A DNA stretch of 9,120 nucleotides from Candidatus Alistipes excrementipullorum (GTDB taxonomy: Bacteria; Bacteroidota; Bacteroidia; Bacteroidales; Rikenellaceae). The translations under genes and the position numbers were made by a program. This document shows positions 1 to 8,692 of this stretch, piece by piece. The DNA lies in assembly GCA_019113665.1 (NCBI GenBank), contig DXGW01000178.1, positions 1 through 9,120 on the forward strand. The letters run 5' to 3'. Under the pieces are notes generated by a model. The model was given only the letters and a program-made list of their open reading frames with translations, was not told where the DNA came from and made no database searches. Each line of letters starts with the position of its first letter. Within the stretch, counting starts at the first letter, position 1.

Positions 1-2120
1 ATATCGGAATTCCATTTAGGCTTTATGAACGAGAGTACGGCATTCTCGTTGGCACGGCCAACCAGGCCTCCGACATAAATATGCACCGTAGAGTTCGACG
101 GTTCATAATCAGAAATTGTTATGGCTCCGGCGGACGAACTGTTGTCTGCGCTGAAATCGAGAGTGGCATCGCACGAAAACTCACCGTACAAGCCACCGAG
201 GGCAAGCTGTCTTACACCACGCTGCGACGTAGCGGCGCCGTTTACGGCAAAGGTTCCATTAGCTGTATTGACATTGCCTGAGAGAGTGGCTCCGGTCAGA
301 TAACCTACAATTCCTCCCAAACGCTGTATCTTGACATCGGAATTGGAAACAAGGGCCGCATCATTCGTACAACCCGAAACCTCGCCATCGTTACCGCCGA
401 CAATACCGCCGACATTTACGTAACGCGAAACATCGTTATTGTTGTTAGCCACACGTAACGGAGCGGCGGTCAATGCACCGGTATTCGTCGAAGTCTTGAC
501 AGATCCCTCGTTGTAAGCCGCGATACCGGCTACATAATGGTAATATGAAATGGCTGCATCATAGACCGCACCGCTGTTCGAGCACTGGTCGACAGCACCG
601 CTGTTGAACGCTACGATACCACCGACATAGAACTGGCCCTGCGACAATGCCGTCGAGCATGCGTCAGTCGCCTCGACCGAACCGTAATTCTGGCACTGCG
701 AGATGGTCGTCGAACCTTCGGCACGACCCACAAGGCCACTGACATAAGCGATCGTGGAGTTGTTGCCGGTAGAAGCCTTCATGCTCACGGGCGCCGAGTT
801 CGAGCACTCGGTAACCGTACAGTCGACAAGGCGTCCGGCAAGCGTTGCAAGCGTATATTCGGTCATATACTCCTCGGTAGCCTCGAAACTGGAGGTTTCG
901 TCTATGAGTATGTTCGAAAGAGTTGCCCCCTCGCACACTCCGAACACCGGCTGCGACGAAGTGAAGTTCATGATTTTGCGGTACTGGCCGTCGAAAGTCC
1001 CGTTGAAGGGGTGCTCATCGGTTCCGACGGGAACCCATTCGCCCGTCAGCTGCGACATGTCGATATTGTTCAGCAGCACGACTTTGCCGTCCTTCTGCCA
1101 TTCGCTCGTATCGCCTCCTTCGTTGACGGTCTGTGCAAAGAGCTTGAGTCCGTTGGCCGTAGTAATACCGGAAACGGTATAATACTCCTGCATCACCACC
1201 GGCATGGCCACCTCGGCGGCCTTGTCGAGAATCTTCACCGTAATGTCCGATTCACGGATCGTACGCGTGTCGCTCGGGTTGTCCTCGAATGTCAACATGT
1301 ACGAGGTCGTATTGTCGGCATTGTCAGTGGAGGTATATGTAACCCACGCCGGGCATATTATGTTCTCGACACTGTGCGTCGGCGCCTTGATCTCCACGGC
1401 GGGAGCGTTCTGCGACGGCAGCAGTATGTTGTTCTGCTCGTCGTAGGTCATCTCGTCACCGAACTGGAAGACATTGAACTGCGAATCGGGCTCCTCGAAT
1501 CCGTTACGCTTGAAACCTATGGCACCGTAACGGGCGGACGACGTATTGGCATTCCACTCGACATGCACCGGAGTAGTTATCATTCCGTTGCCGGAGACGG
1601 GCTCGCCCTTGGAGGCCGTGAGCCACTCCTCCTCCACAACGTCCCATTCAACGCCCTCCTGTACCGACACCTCGATGTCGGCGCTGCCTTCGAGTTTCGA
1701 CCCGATGGCATAGATCTGGCTCATGATGAAGACATTGCCTGACTGCGTAACGGTTATCTCGTCTCCGCGGTACTGTCCGGCCACGAAGGTCAGAGTCGCC
1801 GGTTCGCGGTCGACGAACTCCTCGTTGGCCATGATGTTGACGGTAAAGCTGGCGTCACCGCGCTGTGTACCTTCGACTACCGAACACCATTCGGAGTCGG
1901 ATTCGACTTTCCAGTATACGTTCTGGTTGTTGAGCTGCACATCGATTTTGACACTGCGGCTCGACGAGTTGAACGGAAGCGAACGCACCTCCTCGCCGTT
2001 GAGCGTATATATCACTTCGATGTCGGTCAGCGTCGGCTCCTCGGTATCGGTCGTATCGGTCGTACAGCCCGAAACAAGAGCCGCCACAAAAAACATTGCT
2101 ATATAAATATATCGTTTCAT
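1..2120 (-). CDS. BACON/GLUG-repeat surface lipoprotein, partial (C-terminus beyond the left edge)
   Basis: This leftward frame opens with ATG at 2118-2120 and stays open to position 1, giving about 706 residues without a stop. Residues 1-19 form a lipoprotein signal peptide (MKRYIYIAMFF..., lipobox LVSGC, lipidated Cys19). The acid/Thr-rich stretch after it (TTDTTDTEE) suits surface export. Residues about 30-128 look like a BACON domain, with W70 and W78, a strand-rich core and a closing ITVTQSG. Residues about 130-220 and 225-315 resemble further BACON/Ig-like units (EWL at the first, PAWV near 259, ending VVMQEY). Residues about 320-410 match the lead-in common in GLUG proteins (GEWVPVG, PFNGTFDGQ). 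GLUG-type motifs then recur from about 459 to 688. The gene starts 20 bp after susD, in the position often held by SusE-like surface glycan-binding lipoproteins. A ligand-binding or adhesive role at the cell surface is inference. Domain names rest on motif recognition, not a profile search. Confidence 0.85.
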   Translation of the reverse strand, partial: MKRYIYIAMFFVAALVSGCTTDTTDTEEPTLTDIEVIYTLNGEEVRSLPFNSSSRSVKIDVQLNNQNVYWKVESDSEWCSVVEGTQRGDASFTVNIMANEEFVDREPATLTFVAGQYRGDEITVTQSGNVFIMSQIYAIGSKLEGSADIEVSVQEGVEWDVVEEEWLTASKGEPVSGNGMITTPVHVEWNANTSSARYGAIGFKRNGFEEPDSQFNVFQFGDEMTYDEQNNILLPSQNAPAVEIKAPTHSVENIICPAWVTYTSTDNADNTTSYMLTFEDNPSDTRTIRESDITVKILDKAAEVAMPVVMQEYYTVSGITTANGLKLFAQTVNEGGDTSEWQKDGKVVLLNNIDMSQLTGEWVPVGTDEHPFNGTFDGQYRKIMNFTSSQPVFGVCEGATLSNILIDETSSFEATEEYMTEYTLATLAGRLVDCTVTECSNSAPVSMKASTGNNSTIAYVSGLVGRAEGSTTISQCQNYGSVEATDACSTALSQGQFYVGGIVAFNSGAVDQCSNSGAVYDAAISYYHYVAGIAAYNEGSVKTSTNTGALTAAPLRVANNNNDVSRYVNVGGIVGGNDGEVSGCTNDAALVSNSDVKIQRLGGIVGYLTGATLSGNVNTANGTFAVNGAATSQRGVRQLALGGLYGEFSCDATLDFSADNSSSAGAITISDYEPSNSTVHIYVGGLVGRANENAVLSFIKPKWNSD
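51..746 (-). repeat. Seven divergent GLUG-type protein repeats
   Basis: Within the lipoprotein, a glycine-rich core of the form (Y/L)xxG(L/I)xG recurs at 720-746 (YVSGLVGRA), 603-632 (FYVGGIVAFN), 510-539 (HYVAGIAAYN), 390-422 (NVGGIVGGN), 300-320 (LGGIVGY), 177-206 (LALGGLYGEF) and 51-77 (YVGGLVGRA). The GG cores are 27-43 residues apart. Between them lie stretches of the type CxNxGxV followed by Ser/Thr/Asn-rich loops. The pattern matches the GLUG motif and suggests a repetitive beta-rich, possibly solenoid, region. The DNA copies are well diverged, so this is an old protein repeat and not a recent tandem duplication. More units may lie left of the window. Confidence 0.75.
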
Positions 2121-2140
2121 GACAGGTTAATGTTTATCGG

Positions 2141-3802
2141 TTATTGCCTTCCGAGCAGTCGGCGGGCCGTACTCTCCTTTGTCGAAGCCCACCATACGTC
2201 GGTCTGCATGTTGTTCGTTCCGCCGAGCCAGCTGTTCAGAGCCTCGGGGTATGTATTCGGGTTGCGGTACTTCTCGTCGGCCGGGTAACGCAGACGCGTG
2301 GGAAGTATCTGGTTGTTGTCCGCAGCCGGGCCGTTGGTCTTGAGTATCGGGTAGCCCGTGCGGCGGTAGTCGCACCACGACTCGATACCTACCCAGAACA
2401 TCGATATCCACTTCTGTGTCATGATGGTTTCGAGCGCATTGTCGGCATCGATCTCCGACGAGAGAATGTCGATGAACTTGACCACCGAGTCGCTGCCTTC
2501 GGTAACCTCGGGATTCCATTCGAGAACCGACTCGGTCACACCCTGCAGGTACATCTGCTTGACAGCCGGGTAAGCTATGCCCAGCCAGCCGCGCTGACCT
2601 GCCTCGGCAAAGATGAACAACAGCTCCGAGTAGTTCATCAATGCGTAATGCTCGGCATTCTGAAGGTCGCCGACCTGGTTGAGATTCGTAGCTCCGCGCG
2701 GATAGCGGCCGATAAGGGAGTTGCCTGCCGACGAGACGTTCTCGGCGATGAACTTGTCGAGATCGCTCTTGAGCCACTGTGTCGGGGCTCCCATCGGTTT
2801 GGTGAAGTAGTAGTAATAGCGGGGATCCTCAAGGCCTTTCGATGTGTCGTACATCTTGTTGACAAGAGTCTCGCACGCTATGACGCTGTTCCATATACCC
2901 GACGTGGTCGAATAGAACGGCGTGTAGAGGGCCGAATTGTACTTGCTGAAACCTACCAGAGCCGCATCGTTGCGGTTACGCATCAGGGGATAGTCGCCGC
3001 CGCCCGACAGGAAACAGTCGTAAAGCTCGGCTATCTTGGTACGCACGTTCAGATCACCGTATGTCTCACCGATATTGATGAGTCCGCCCTCTTCCTCGAC
3101 CTTCAGCGAGGCACGCATCAGCAGTCGCAGATAGAGCGAGTTGCCGAAACGGCGCCACTTGTCGACATCGCCTTCGTACATGTAGTCGCACAGGGGGCTG
3201 AAGTTGGTTTCGGTAATGGTACCGGCATTCTTGAGTTCCTCGGCCTCGGCAAAGGCGGCATTGGCCTCCTCCAGCAGGGCGAACATGTCGGCATAGATGA
3301 GGTTGAGCTCATCGTATTTGGTCGTATAGGTCATGTCGTTGCCCTGCAATGCGATCTTGGCCGCATCGAAATAGGGGACGTTGCCGTATGCATCGGCTAT
3401 GTTCGACATGATGAGCGTCTTCATGATCAGGGCAACACCCTTCATCGCAGGATTGCTCTCGGTCTTGGCCACCTTGAGCATATACTCGGCATTGCCGGCC
3501 TGAATGTAGAGGCCCTGCCATATCGACGCGTCGGTCGACTCGGTTATCGAGTAGTTGTAGTTCATCTGCGAGGTTACCTCGGTATTGATATTGAGGCTGT
3601 ACTGCATCAGTTCCGCCACAAGGTCGTAAGCCCGCGTAACAAGCGTGTACTCGGTATTGTACAACATGGGCTGCACGAACGACTCCGCCGGAGCGTCGTA
3701 AACGGCATAGGGGTTCTTGTTCATGTCGTCGAAATTCGCACAACCGACAACCGTCGAAGCAACCGCCGCCATCAAAATGGTTTTTGCTATATGTTTTTTC
3801 AT
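2141..3802 (-). CDS. SusD/RagB-family nutrient-binding outer-membrane lipoprotein
   Basis: This is the cell-surface lipoprotein that caps the SusC channel and helps capture substrate. It has about 553 residues, a usual length for the family. The signal peptide ends in lipobox VVGC (Cys21), followed by ANFDDMNKNP, a start typical of the SusD-like_2 type. Family signatures include ADAYGNVPYFDA (about 136-147), DKWRRFGNSLYLRLLMR (about 214-230), YSELLFIFAEAGQRG in the C-terminal half and GIESWCDYRRTGYP near 475-490. The start at 3802 is preferred because a GGAGG at 3811-3815 sits 8 nt before it. An in-frame ATG two codons upstream (3808) leaves only 2 nt. The gene starts 13-19 bp after the susC stop and is surely co-transcribed with it. 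No sequence feature names the substrate. Confidence 0.93.
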   Translation of the reverse strand: MKKHIAKTILMAAVASTVVGCANFDDMNKNPYAVYDAPAESFVQPMLYNTEYTLVTRAYDLVAELMQYSLNINTEVTSQMNYNYSITESTDASIWQGLYIQAGNAEYMLKVAKTESNPAMKGVALIMKTLIMSNIADAYGNVPYFDAAKIALQGNDMTYTTKYDELNLIYADMFALLEEANAAFAEAEELKNAGTITETNFSPLCDYMYEGDVDKWRRFGNSLYLRLLMRASLKVEEEGGLINIGETYGDLNVRTKIAELYDCFLSGGGDYPLMRNRNDAALVGFSKYNSALYTPFYSTTSGIWNSVIACETLVNKMYDTSKGLEDPRYYYYFTKPMGAPTQWLKSDLDKFIAENVSSAGNSLIGRYPRGATNLNQVGDLQNAEHYALMNYSELLFIFAEAGQRGWLGIAYPAVKQMYLQGVTESVLEWNPEVTEGSDSVVKFIDILSSEIDADNALETIMTQKWISMFWVGIESWCDYRRTGYPILKTNGPAADNNQILPTRLRYPADEKYRNPNTYPEALNSWLGGTNNMQTDVWWASTKESTARRLLGRQ

Positions 3803-3810
3803 GTTCATAT

Positions 3811-3815
3811 CCTCC
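3811..3815 (-). promoter_or_regulatory. Shine-Dalgarno-like GGAGG that decides the susD start
   Basis: On the minus strand GGAGG lies in the short susC-susD gap. Two in-frame ATGs follow, at 2 nt and 8 nt. The 8-nt spacing to the second (3802) is the conventional one. Bacteroidota often initiate without a strong Shine-Dalgarno, so this supports the shorter form but does not prove it. Confidence 0.5.
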
Positions 3816-3821
3816 GCATGT

Positions 3822-6800
3822 TTAGAATGTAATCTTCAGACTCGCTCCATACTGCGCACCCGAAGGCATCTGCAGAATCTCGAAGCCGGGGACGATCGCG
3901 CTGCCGCGCATCGAAACACCCTCGGGATCCCAACCGGGGAACTTGCTCCAGCAGGCGAGGTTGTTGCCGAAAACGGCAACGGTCAGGCCCCGGATCACCT
4001 TCGTCTTGGCCAGAATCTTCTTCGGCAATGCGTACTCGATACGCACCTCACGCAGCTTGAGGAACTGCGTACTTACGAAGTTGGCCTCGGCGTTGGTGTT
4101 GCTGTATGCCGAGTGATAATATTCGGATATGTCGGCTCGCGGAATAGCGTAGTCGTTGATCTTGTAGTTTCCGTCGTCGAGCAGCACCACACCCTTTGCG
4201 ACCATGCCGCCTTCACGGCCGGCCAGTGTGGCTACGCCCTTGCCTCGATAGTTGAGAACCCAGTTGGTGTACGAGAATACGTGACCGCCGTACTGGCCGT
4301 CGAAGCTGATATAGAATTTCAGGTTCTTCCACTGTACCGACGTATTGAAACCGCCGCGCCATTTCGGGCTGCAGTCGCCGATGTACTGCAGGTCCTCATC
4401 GGTCAGGGGCTTGCCCTGCTTGTCCATGATTATCTCGCCCGATACGTCCTGCATGCTTCCGTCGCTGTTGATCACATACGAGCCCTCGGGCGCGCGTTTG
4501 TAACCCTTGCCGTACATCGAAGTCAGCGAGCTGCCCTCATATGCGGTCATCAGGGCGTGCGACGAGTAACGTGCCACGATCCATGAGTCGATACCCTCAC
4601 CCAGCGAAAGCACCTTGTTGCGGTTCATCGACCAGTTCACACCTACACGCCACTGTACGCTGTTGGTCTTGATAAGTGTACCCGAAGCCGTCACCTCGAC
4701 ACCCCAGTTGCGGATCGTACCGGCATTGGTGTAGACGCTGCTGGCACCGACCGCATACGATACGGGCATGTTGGCGATAAGGTTCTTCGACTGGCCGTCG
4801 TAATATGCCACGTCGAGATTGAGTCTGTTGCGGAACATGCGCAGGTCGACGCCGACCTCCCACGATGTCACGATCTCGGGTTTGAGGTCGCTGTTCGACT
4901 TCGAAGTGGGGATCGTCACGCCTCCCGGGAACTTGGTGCTGAGCAGATAATCCTCGATACGGTAAGGCGACGTATCATGACCCACCTGCGCCCACGATGC
5001 ACGGACCTTCAACAGGTTGATGATACCGTTGGTACGTCCGAAATCGAGCAGTTCGTTGAGCACGACGCTACCCGATACCGAAGGATAGAAATACGAGCGG
5101 TTGTTGGCCGGAAGCGTACTCGACCAGTCGTTGCGGCCCGTAACGTCGAGATAGACAGCATCTCTCCACGAGAACTGCAACAGCGCATAGAGCGAGTTGG
5201 TCTGACGCTCGTAACCGTAGTTGTCGACCTTGATCTCGCCCAGGGAGTTTGCAAGCGAATATATGCCTGCCTGCTTGAGTTTGTCGGCCGTCTGCGACTG
5301 GCGGCGATAGCTCTGGTTGAGAATGCTTCCGCCGAGGTTTGCCGTGATATTGAACTCCGAACCGATGCGGCGGTCGTATTTCAGAATGAAATCGCCGGTG
5401 TACTGCATCGAAGTGATGTTCTGCTCACGGTACCAACCATCGGGATTGGCCTGCGTCGAGGTAGCCTGACGCTGCGTACGGAAATCCTTGTTCATGTCGA
5501 TACCGCCGCGCAGCATGAGGGTCAGGCCCTTGTAGAGCGTAAGATCGAACTTCACGTTACCGTAGACACGGTTGCGGGCCTGGGTATTGACACACTCGTT
5601 GGCGATGAAGTAGGCGTTGTTCTTGCCGCCCGAAAGCGAAGTATCCTGCTGGACGTTCTCCTGACCGTCGAGCCAGTAGTTGCGCACCCAGTCCATGTCG
5701 ACATTGGGCGCATATGTCCACAAGCTGTACATGACCGCAGTCGAACCGTAACCCGACGAGGTCGGAATGTTGTCGCAGTGCTGGCTGCGGAAGTTCAACG
5801 ACGTCTCGGCCGAAAGCCACTTGGTTACGCGGCTCTTGGTCTTGACCGACACGAACTGCTTGTTGTAGTCGGTATTGGGGACCATCGTATTGCCGTGTAC
5901 GTCACTGAGGGTCACGCGCAGGGAGTTGTTCTTGTTGATACGTCCCGAAAGCGAGACCGTATTTGCCCACGTATATGCCGTCTGGAAGTAGTCCTTGAAC
6001 CAGTCGCCGCGGCTTTCATACGGGGTGGCCGTACGGCGGAAATCGCCTAACTCGTCATACGAACCGCCGATCGAATAGCGGTCGTCGTAATACTGGTACT
6101 GCAACGAACCGTCGAGACGCGGGCCCCACGACTCAAGGCTGACGTTGTTGACATATCCTGAAACAGGGTGATAACCCGAACCGCGGTTCGCATCGCCGCT
6201 GCGCAAATAGTAGTAGTAGTCGGAACTCGATCCCTGGCCATACTCATACTGCAGGTCGGGAGATGTGGCCAACGTTTCGAACATGATGTTCGAGCTGTAC
6301 GATACGCTGAGTTTCGAATCCTGATTCTCACCCGACTTGGTGGTGATGACTATGGCACCGTTGGCGGCATTCGAACCGTAGAGTGCCGTAGCTGCCGGGC
6401 CCTTGAGGACCGTTATGCTCTCGATGTCATCGGGATTCACGTCGCTCGTACCGTCACCGTAGTCTATGGCGAAAGTCGAGTCGTCGCCACCCGAAGTCGA
6501 TGCGGTCGAGGTGTTGAACATCGGCACACCGTCGATCACGAAGAGGGCCGAGTTGTTCGTAAGGTCCACCGACGACTCGCCGCGCAGCGTAACACGCATC
6601 GATCCGCCCGGACCGGAGTTCGAGCGGTCGATTGCCAGACCTGCAACCTGTCCCGACAATCCGTTGAGCCAGTTGGAGGCCGTAGTCGAATTGGCGAAAC
6701 GGTCCCCGTCGACCTTCGTAGCGGCATAGCCGAGCGACTTTTCGTCACGCTTCAGACCGAGGGCCGTAACGACCACCGATTCGAGAGCCTGGGCGCTGTC

Positions 6801-7427
6801 GGTCATCGACAGGCTTATATCCGTACGGGCTCCGACCTTCACCACTTCGTCCTTGTAACCGAGGAAGCTGAACTGCAACTCCTGGCTCGGCGTGGCGCTG
6901 ATCGTATACTTACCGTTCACATCAGTAACGGTACCCTTCAACGTACCGACTATGATCACACCGACACCGGCCATCGGGCGGCCGTTCTCATCGAGAATCG
7001 TACCCGAAACCGAATGCGGTTTTTCGGGAAGTCCGGCTCCTGCTGCCGTATTCTGGACGTCGGTATTCGCGGCGGCCTGTCCCTTCGACTTGGGAGCAAG
7101 TTTTATTGCTATCTTGTCCCCTACGATTTCAAAGGTACGGCCCGTACCGTCGAGCACCTGTTTCAAAATCTCGCCCACAGTCTCGTTTTCAGCATTCACG
7201 GTTACATTTCCTGCATTCTCCAGGACCGAACTGCTGTAAAAGAAGGTATAATCACACTTCTGCTCGACATTGGCAAGAAATTCGCGCAAGGGCATGTCCT
7301 TGACCGAGATCGAAATCTTCTGGTCGGCCTGCGGCGAAGCTGCGTAGGCCCGCAGTGCGGGCATGCAGCAAACCGCAAACAGAACCGAAAGAACAGCCAC
7401 ACGCAATCCTTGTGTAAAGCTTCTCAT
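3822..7427 (-). CDS. SusC/RagA-family TonB-dependent outer-membrane transducer with STN signalling domain
   Basis: This is the 1201-residue outer-membrane barrel that imports the ligand held by SusD, driven by TonB, and also signals to the periplasm. The domains in order are: signal peptide 1-29 (cleavage near AYA-AS); STN domain about 37-109 (KISISVKDMPLREFL ... VGDKIAIKL); a low-complexity linker to about 135; CarboxypepD_reg-like domain about 138-208 (SVSGTILDENGRPMAGVGV, FLGYKDEVV); a TonB-box-like LESVVVTA at 215-222; and plug domain about 225-365, with FVIDGVP and the SusC signature TVLKGPAATALYGSNAANGA. The beta-barrel fills the rest and ends in the expected terminal Phe (SLKITF). An in-frame TAG about 27 nt upstream excludes a longer start. 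The STN domain marks it as a FecA-like transducer, as expected beside FecR and an ECF sigma factor. The transported ligand is unknown. Confidence 0.95.
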   Translation of the reverse strand: MRSFTQGLRVAVLSVLFAVCCMPALRAYAASPQADQKISISVKDMPLREFLANVEQKCDYTFFYSSSVLENAGNVTVNAENETVGEILKQVLDGTGRTFEIVGDKIAIKLAPKSKGQAAANTDVQNTAAGAGLPEKPHSVSGTILDENGRPMAGVGVIIVGTLKGTVTDVNGKYTISATPSQELQFSFLGYKDEVVKVGARTDISLSMTDSAQALESVVVTALGLKRDEKSLGYAATKVDGDRFANSTTASNWLNGLSGQVAGLAIDRSNSGPGGSMRVTLRGESSVDLTNNSALFVIDGVPMFNTSTASTSGGDDSTFAIDYGDGTSDVNPDDIESITVLKGPAATALYGSNAANGAIVITTKSGENQDSKLSVSYSSNIMFETLATSPDLQYEYGQGSSSDYYYYLRSGDANRGSGYHPVSGYVNNVSLESWGPRLDGSLQYQYYDDRYSIGGSYDELGDFRRTATPYESRGDWFKDYFQTAYTWANTVSLSGRINKNNSLRVTLSDVHGNTMVPNTDYNKQFVSVKTKSRVTKWLSAETSLNFRSQHCDNIPTSSGYGSTAVMYSLWTYAPNVDMDWVRNYWLDGQENVQQDTSLSGGKNNAYFIANECVNTQARNRVYGNVKFDLTLYKGLTLMLRGGIDMNKDFRTQRQATSTQANPDGWYREQNITSMQYTGDFILKYDRRIGSEFNITANLGGSILNQSYRRQSQTADKLKQAGIYSLANSLGEIKVDNYGYERQTNSLYALLQFSWRDAVYLDVTGRNDWSSTLPANNRSYFYPSVSGSVVLNELLDFGRTNGIINLLKVRASWAQVGHDTSPYRIEDYLLSTKFPGGVTIPTSKSNSDLKPEIVTSWEVGVDLRMFRNRLNLDVAYYDGQSKNLIANMPVSYAVGASSVYTNAGTIRNWGVEVTASGTLIKTNSVQWRVGVNWSMNRNKVLSLGEGIDSWIVARYSSHALMTAYEGSSLTSMYGKGYKRAPEGSYVINSDGSMQDVSGEIIMDKQGKPLTDEDLQYIGDCSPKWRGGFNTSVQWKNLKFYISFDGQYGGHVFSYTNWVLNYRGKGVATLAGREGGMVAKGVVLLDDGNYKINDYAIPRADISEYYHSAYSNTNAEANFVSTQFLKLREVRIEYALPKKILAKTKVIRGLTVAVFGNNLACWSKFPGWDPEGVSMRGSAIVPGFEILQMPSGAQYGASLKITF

Positions 7428-7490
7428 AATTTTAAGTTTTAGTCTGTTAGGTTTCTATTCATTTATTATTGCTTAAAAATTGTCAAAAAC
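7428..7490 (-). promoter_or_regulatory. AT-rich fecR-susC gap, possible weak promoter for susC
   Basis: A 55-bp AT-rich spacer separates the fecR stop (7483-7485) from the susC ATG. It is the longest gap in the operon. On the minus strand a TTTG (7484-7487) overlaps the fecR stop. After 18 bp comes TAAATGAA (7458-7465), which matches the Bacteroidota TTTG-N19-TAnnTTTG pattern only poorly. An ECF-dependent promoter for susC here would be logical for a signalling locus, but the sequence does not show a clear one. Confidence 0.25.
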
Positions 7491-8559
7491 TCACCCTCCG
7501 GTCACGCACCGACCGACGCGATACATAGAACTCGCCGTCGAACTCCGTAACCACGATCGGCACCGGCGAGGTCATCGCCACAAGGCGCAATGCGTCGGAC
7601 AACGATTCATCGTCGATCTGCCCGTCATACACGATATTCTCTATCGAGCTGTGGACATTGATCTTCACATTGTACTTGTGCGCCAACTGGCTGGCCACAT
7701 ACTTCAGCGGAAGCTCCGAGAACCTCAGCTGGCCGTCGTTGATCCAGCTTATCGAGTTGGAGACGTCGACCGACTGCCGTGTTATCTGATTCAGTCCTTC
7801 GTCGATACGCAACTCGTCGCCAGGCTTGAGCATAATCACGTCATCGCGTACCCGCGCCTCAAGGCGTCCCGTATGCAACGTTATCACCGACAGCCTGTCA
7901 TTGGCGTACGATACGATATTGAACGACGTACCGCGCACCACATACTCGTCATCGCCGCACCGTACCGTAAACCGCTTTGCCGGATTCTTCGCCACCTCGA
8001 AATAGGCCTCGCCGTCCAGCTCGACACGTCGCTCGCAGATGTTGAAATCGTCGGCCAACGTAAGTTTGGCGCACGAATTGAGCGTCACCTTCGTACTGTC
8101 GGGCAGCACCACCGTCTTCCTCTCGCCGAACGCAGCCGAATAGACGGCTCCGGCCGACATCACCGGTGACGATACCGCGTCCGCCACCGTCACGGCAGTT
8201 CCTGACGGGATTCTGAACTCTTCGGCCTTGCGGTCGACGGTCACATACGACACGACCATCGAAATGCAAAATACGGCCACAGTCGCGGCGGCCGCGCCGA
8301 CATATTTGCGACCGCGGCTCCACCAGCTCCTTCCGGCAGACTCCCTGCGGCGGCTGCGCTCCGAAAAGCGCCGCCAGAATGCCACCGCATCGGACGTCGT
8401 CGAACCTTCCGCCGCAATCGACTGCAGTTCACGGCGGAAATCAGCGGCATTCTGAGGGGACCGACGCACCCATTCGGCCAGATAGACAGCCTCGGCGTCA
8501 CTCAATGTCCCGTTCGCATACCTGCTGACGAGCAACCTGATATACTCTTCTGTCTCCAC
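7483..8559 (-). CDS. FecR-family anti-sigma factor (inner-membrane regulator) with C-terminal DUF4974-type domain
   Basis: This is a single-pass inner-membrane protein that would hold the ECF sigma factor in the cytoplasm and receive the signal from the STN domain in the periplasm. It has 358 residues. The cytoplasmic N-terminus (about 1-83) begins with METEEYIRLLVSRYANGTLS, the usual short helical sigma-binding region, and ends in a basic stretch. One membrane helix lies at about 86-107. The FecR domain spans about 146-235 (VVLPDSTKVTLNSCAKLTL, ELDGEAYFEVAKNPAKRFTV, VRGTSFNIVSY). A DUF4974-type STN-like domain spans about 278-348 (LRFSELPLKYVASQLAHKYN). The start is GTG (minus strand 8559-8557): the frame has a stop at 8581-8583, no ATG between it and the GTG, and no ATG again until residue 101. 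It leads the leftward operon and diverges from its presumed partner sigma gene. Confidence 0.93.
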   Translation of the reverse strand: METEEYIRLLVSRYANGTLSDAEAVYLAEWVRRSPQNAADFRRELQSIAAEGSTTSDAVAFWRRFSERSRRRESAGRSWWSRGRKYVGAAAATVAVFCISMVVSYVTVDRKAEEFRIPSGTAVTVADAVSSPVMSAGAVYSAAFGERKTVVLPDSTKVTLNSCAKLTLADDFNICERRVELDGEAYFEVAKNPAKRFTVRCGDDEYVVRGTSFNIVSYANDRLSVITLHTGRLEARVRDDVIMLKPGDELRIDEGLNQITRQSVDVSNSISWINDGQLRFSELPLKYVASQLAHKYNVKINVHSSIENIVYDGQIDDESLSDALRLVAMTSPVPIVVTEFDGEFYVSRRSVRDRRVSF

Positions 8560-8616
8560 GAGAAAACAAACTCTTAAATCTTACACTTTACCTTCTATTG
8601 GTTAAGACACATTTTT

Positions 8617-8629
8617 TACGAAGTACGAA
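8617..8629. repeat. Short direct repeat TACGAA-G-TACGAA, possible operator
   Basis: Two exact copies of TACGAA are separated by one base and placed roughly mid-way between the divergent starts. The internal GTAC also gives partial dyad symmetry. The position suits a regulator site, but the repeat is short and could be chance in this AT-rich stretch. Confidence 0.3.
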
Positions 8630-8692
8630 CCGATAAAATATTTTTTTTACGTTTATTTTTTGTTAAGGCCGACAATATTAAATTTTATGTGG

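Noticed and set aside
664..1742. Open frames over the left gene (664-936 minus; 754-1182 and 1011-1742 plus)
   Set aside because: The minus-strand frame from 2120 to the window edge has a lipobox, BACON-like and GLUG motifs and no stop. The others are out of frame or antisense and unrecognisable.
2144..3832. Long open frame of 562 codons on the plus strand opposite susD
   Set aside because: The minus-strand frame has a lipoprotein signal and SusD signatures throughout. The plus-strand product is Arg/Val/Gly/His-rich with no recognisable domain, as expected for an antisense shadow of GC-rich coding DNA.
4977..7442. Long plus-strand open frames opposite susC (4977-6050 and 6168-7442)
   Set aside because: They lie entirely against a well-recognised SusC coding sequence. 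Their products have shadow-like composition and show no signal peptide or domain.
8641..8661. T-rich runs considered as an intrinsic terminator
   Set aside because: No GC-rich hairpin precedes the runs on either strand, and no gene ends nearby. The region lies between two divergent gene starts.
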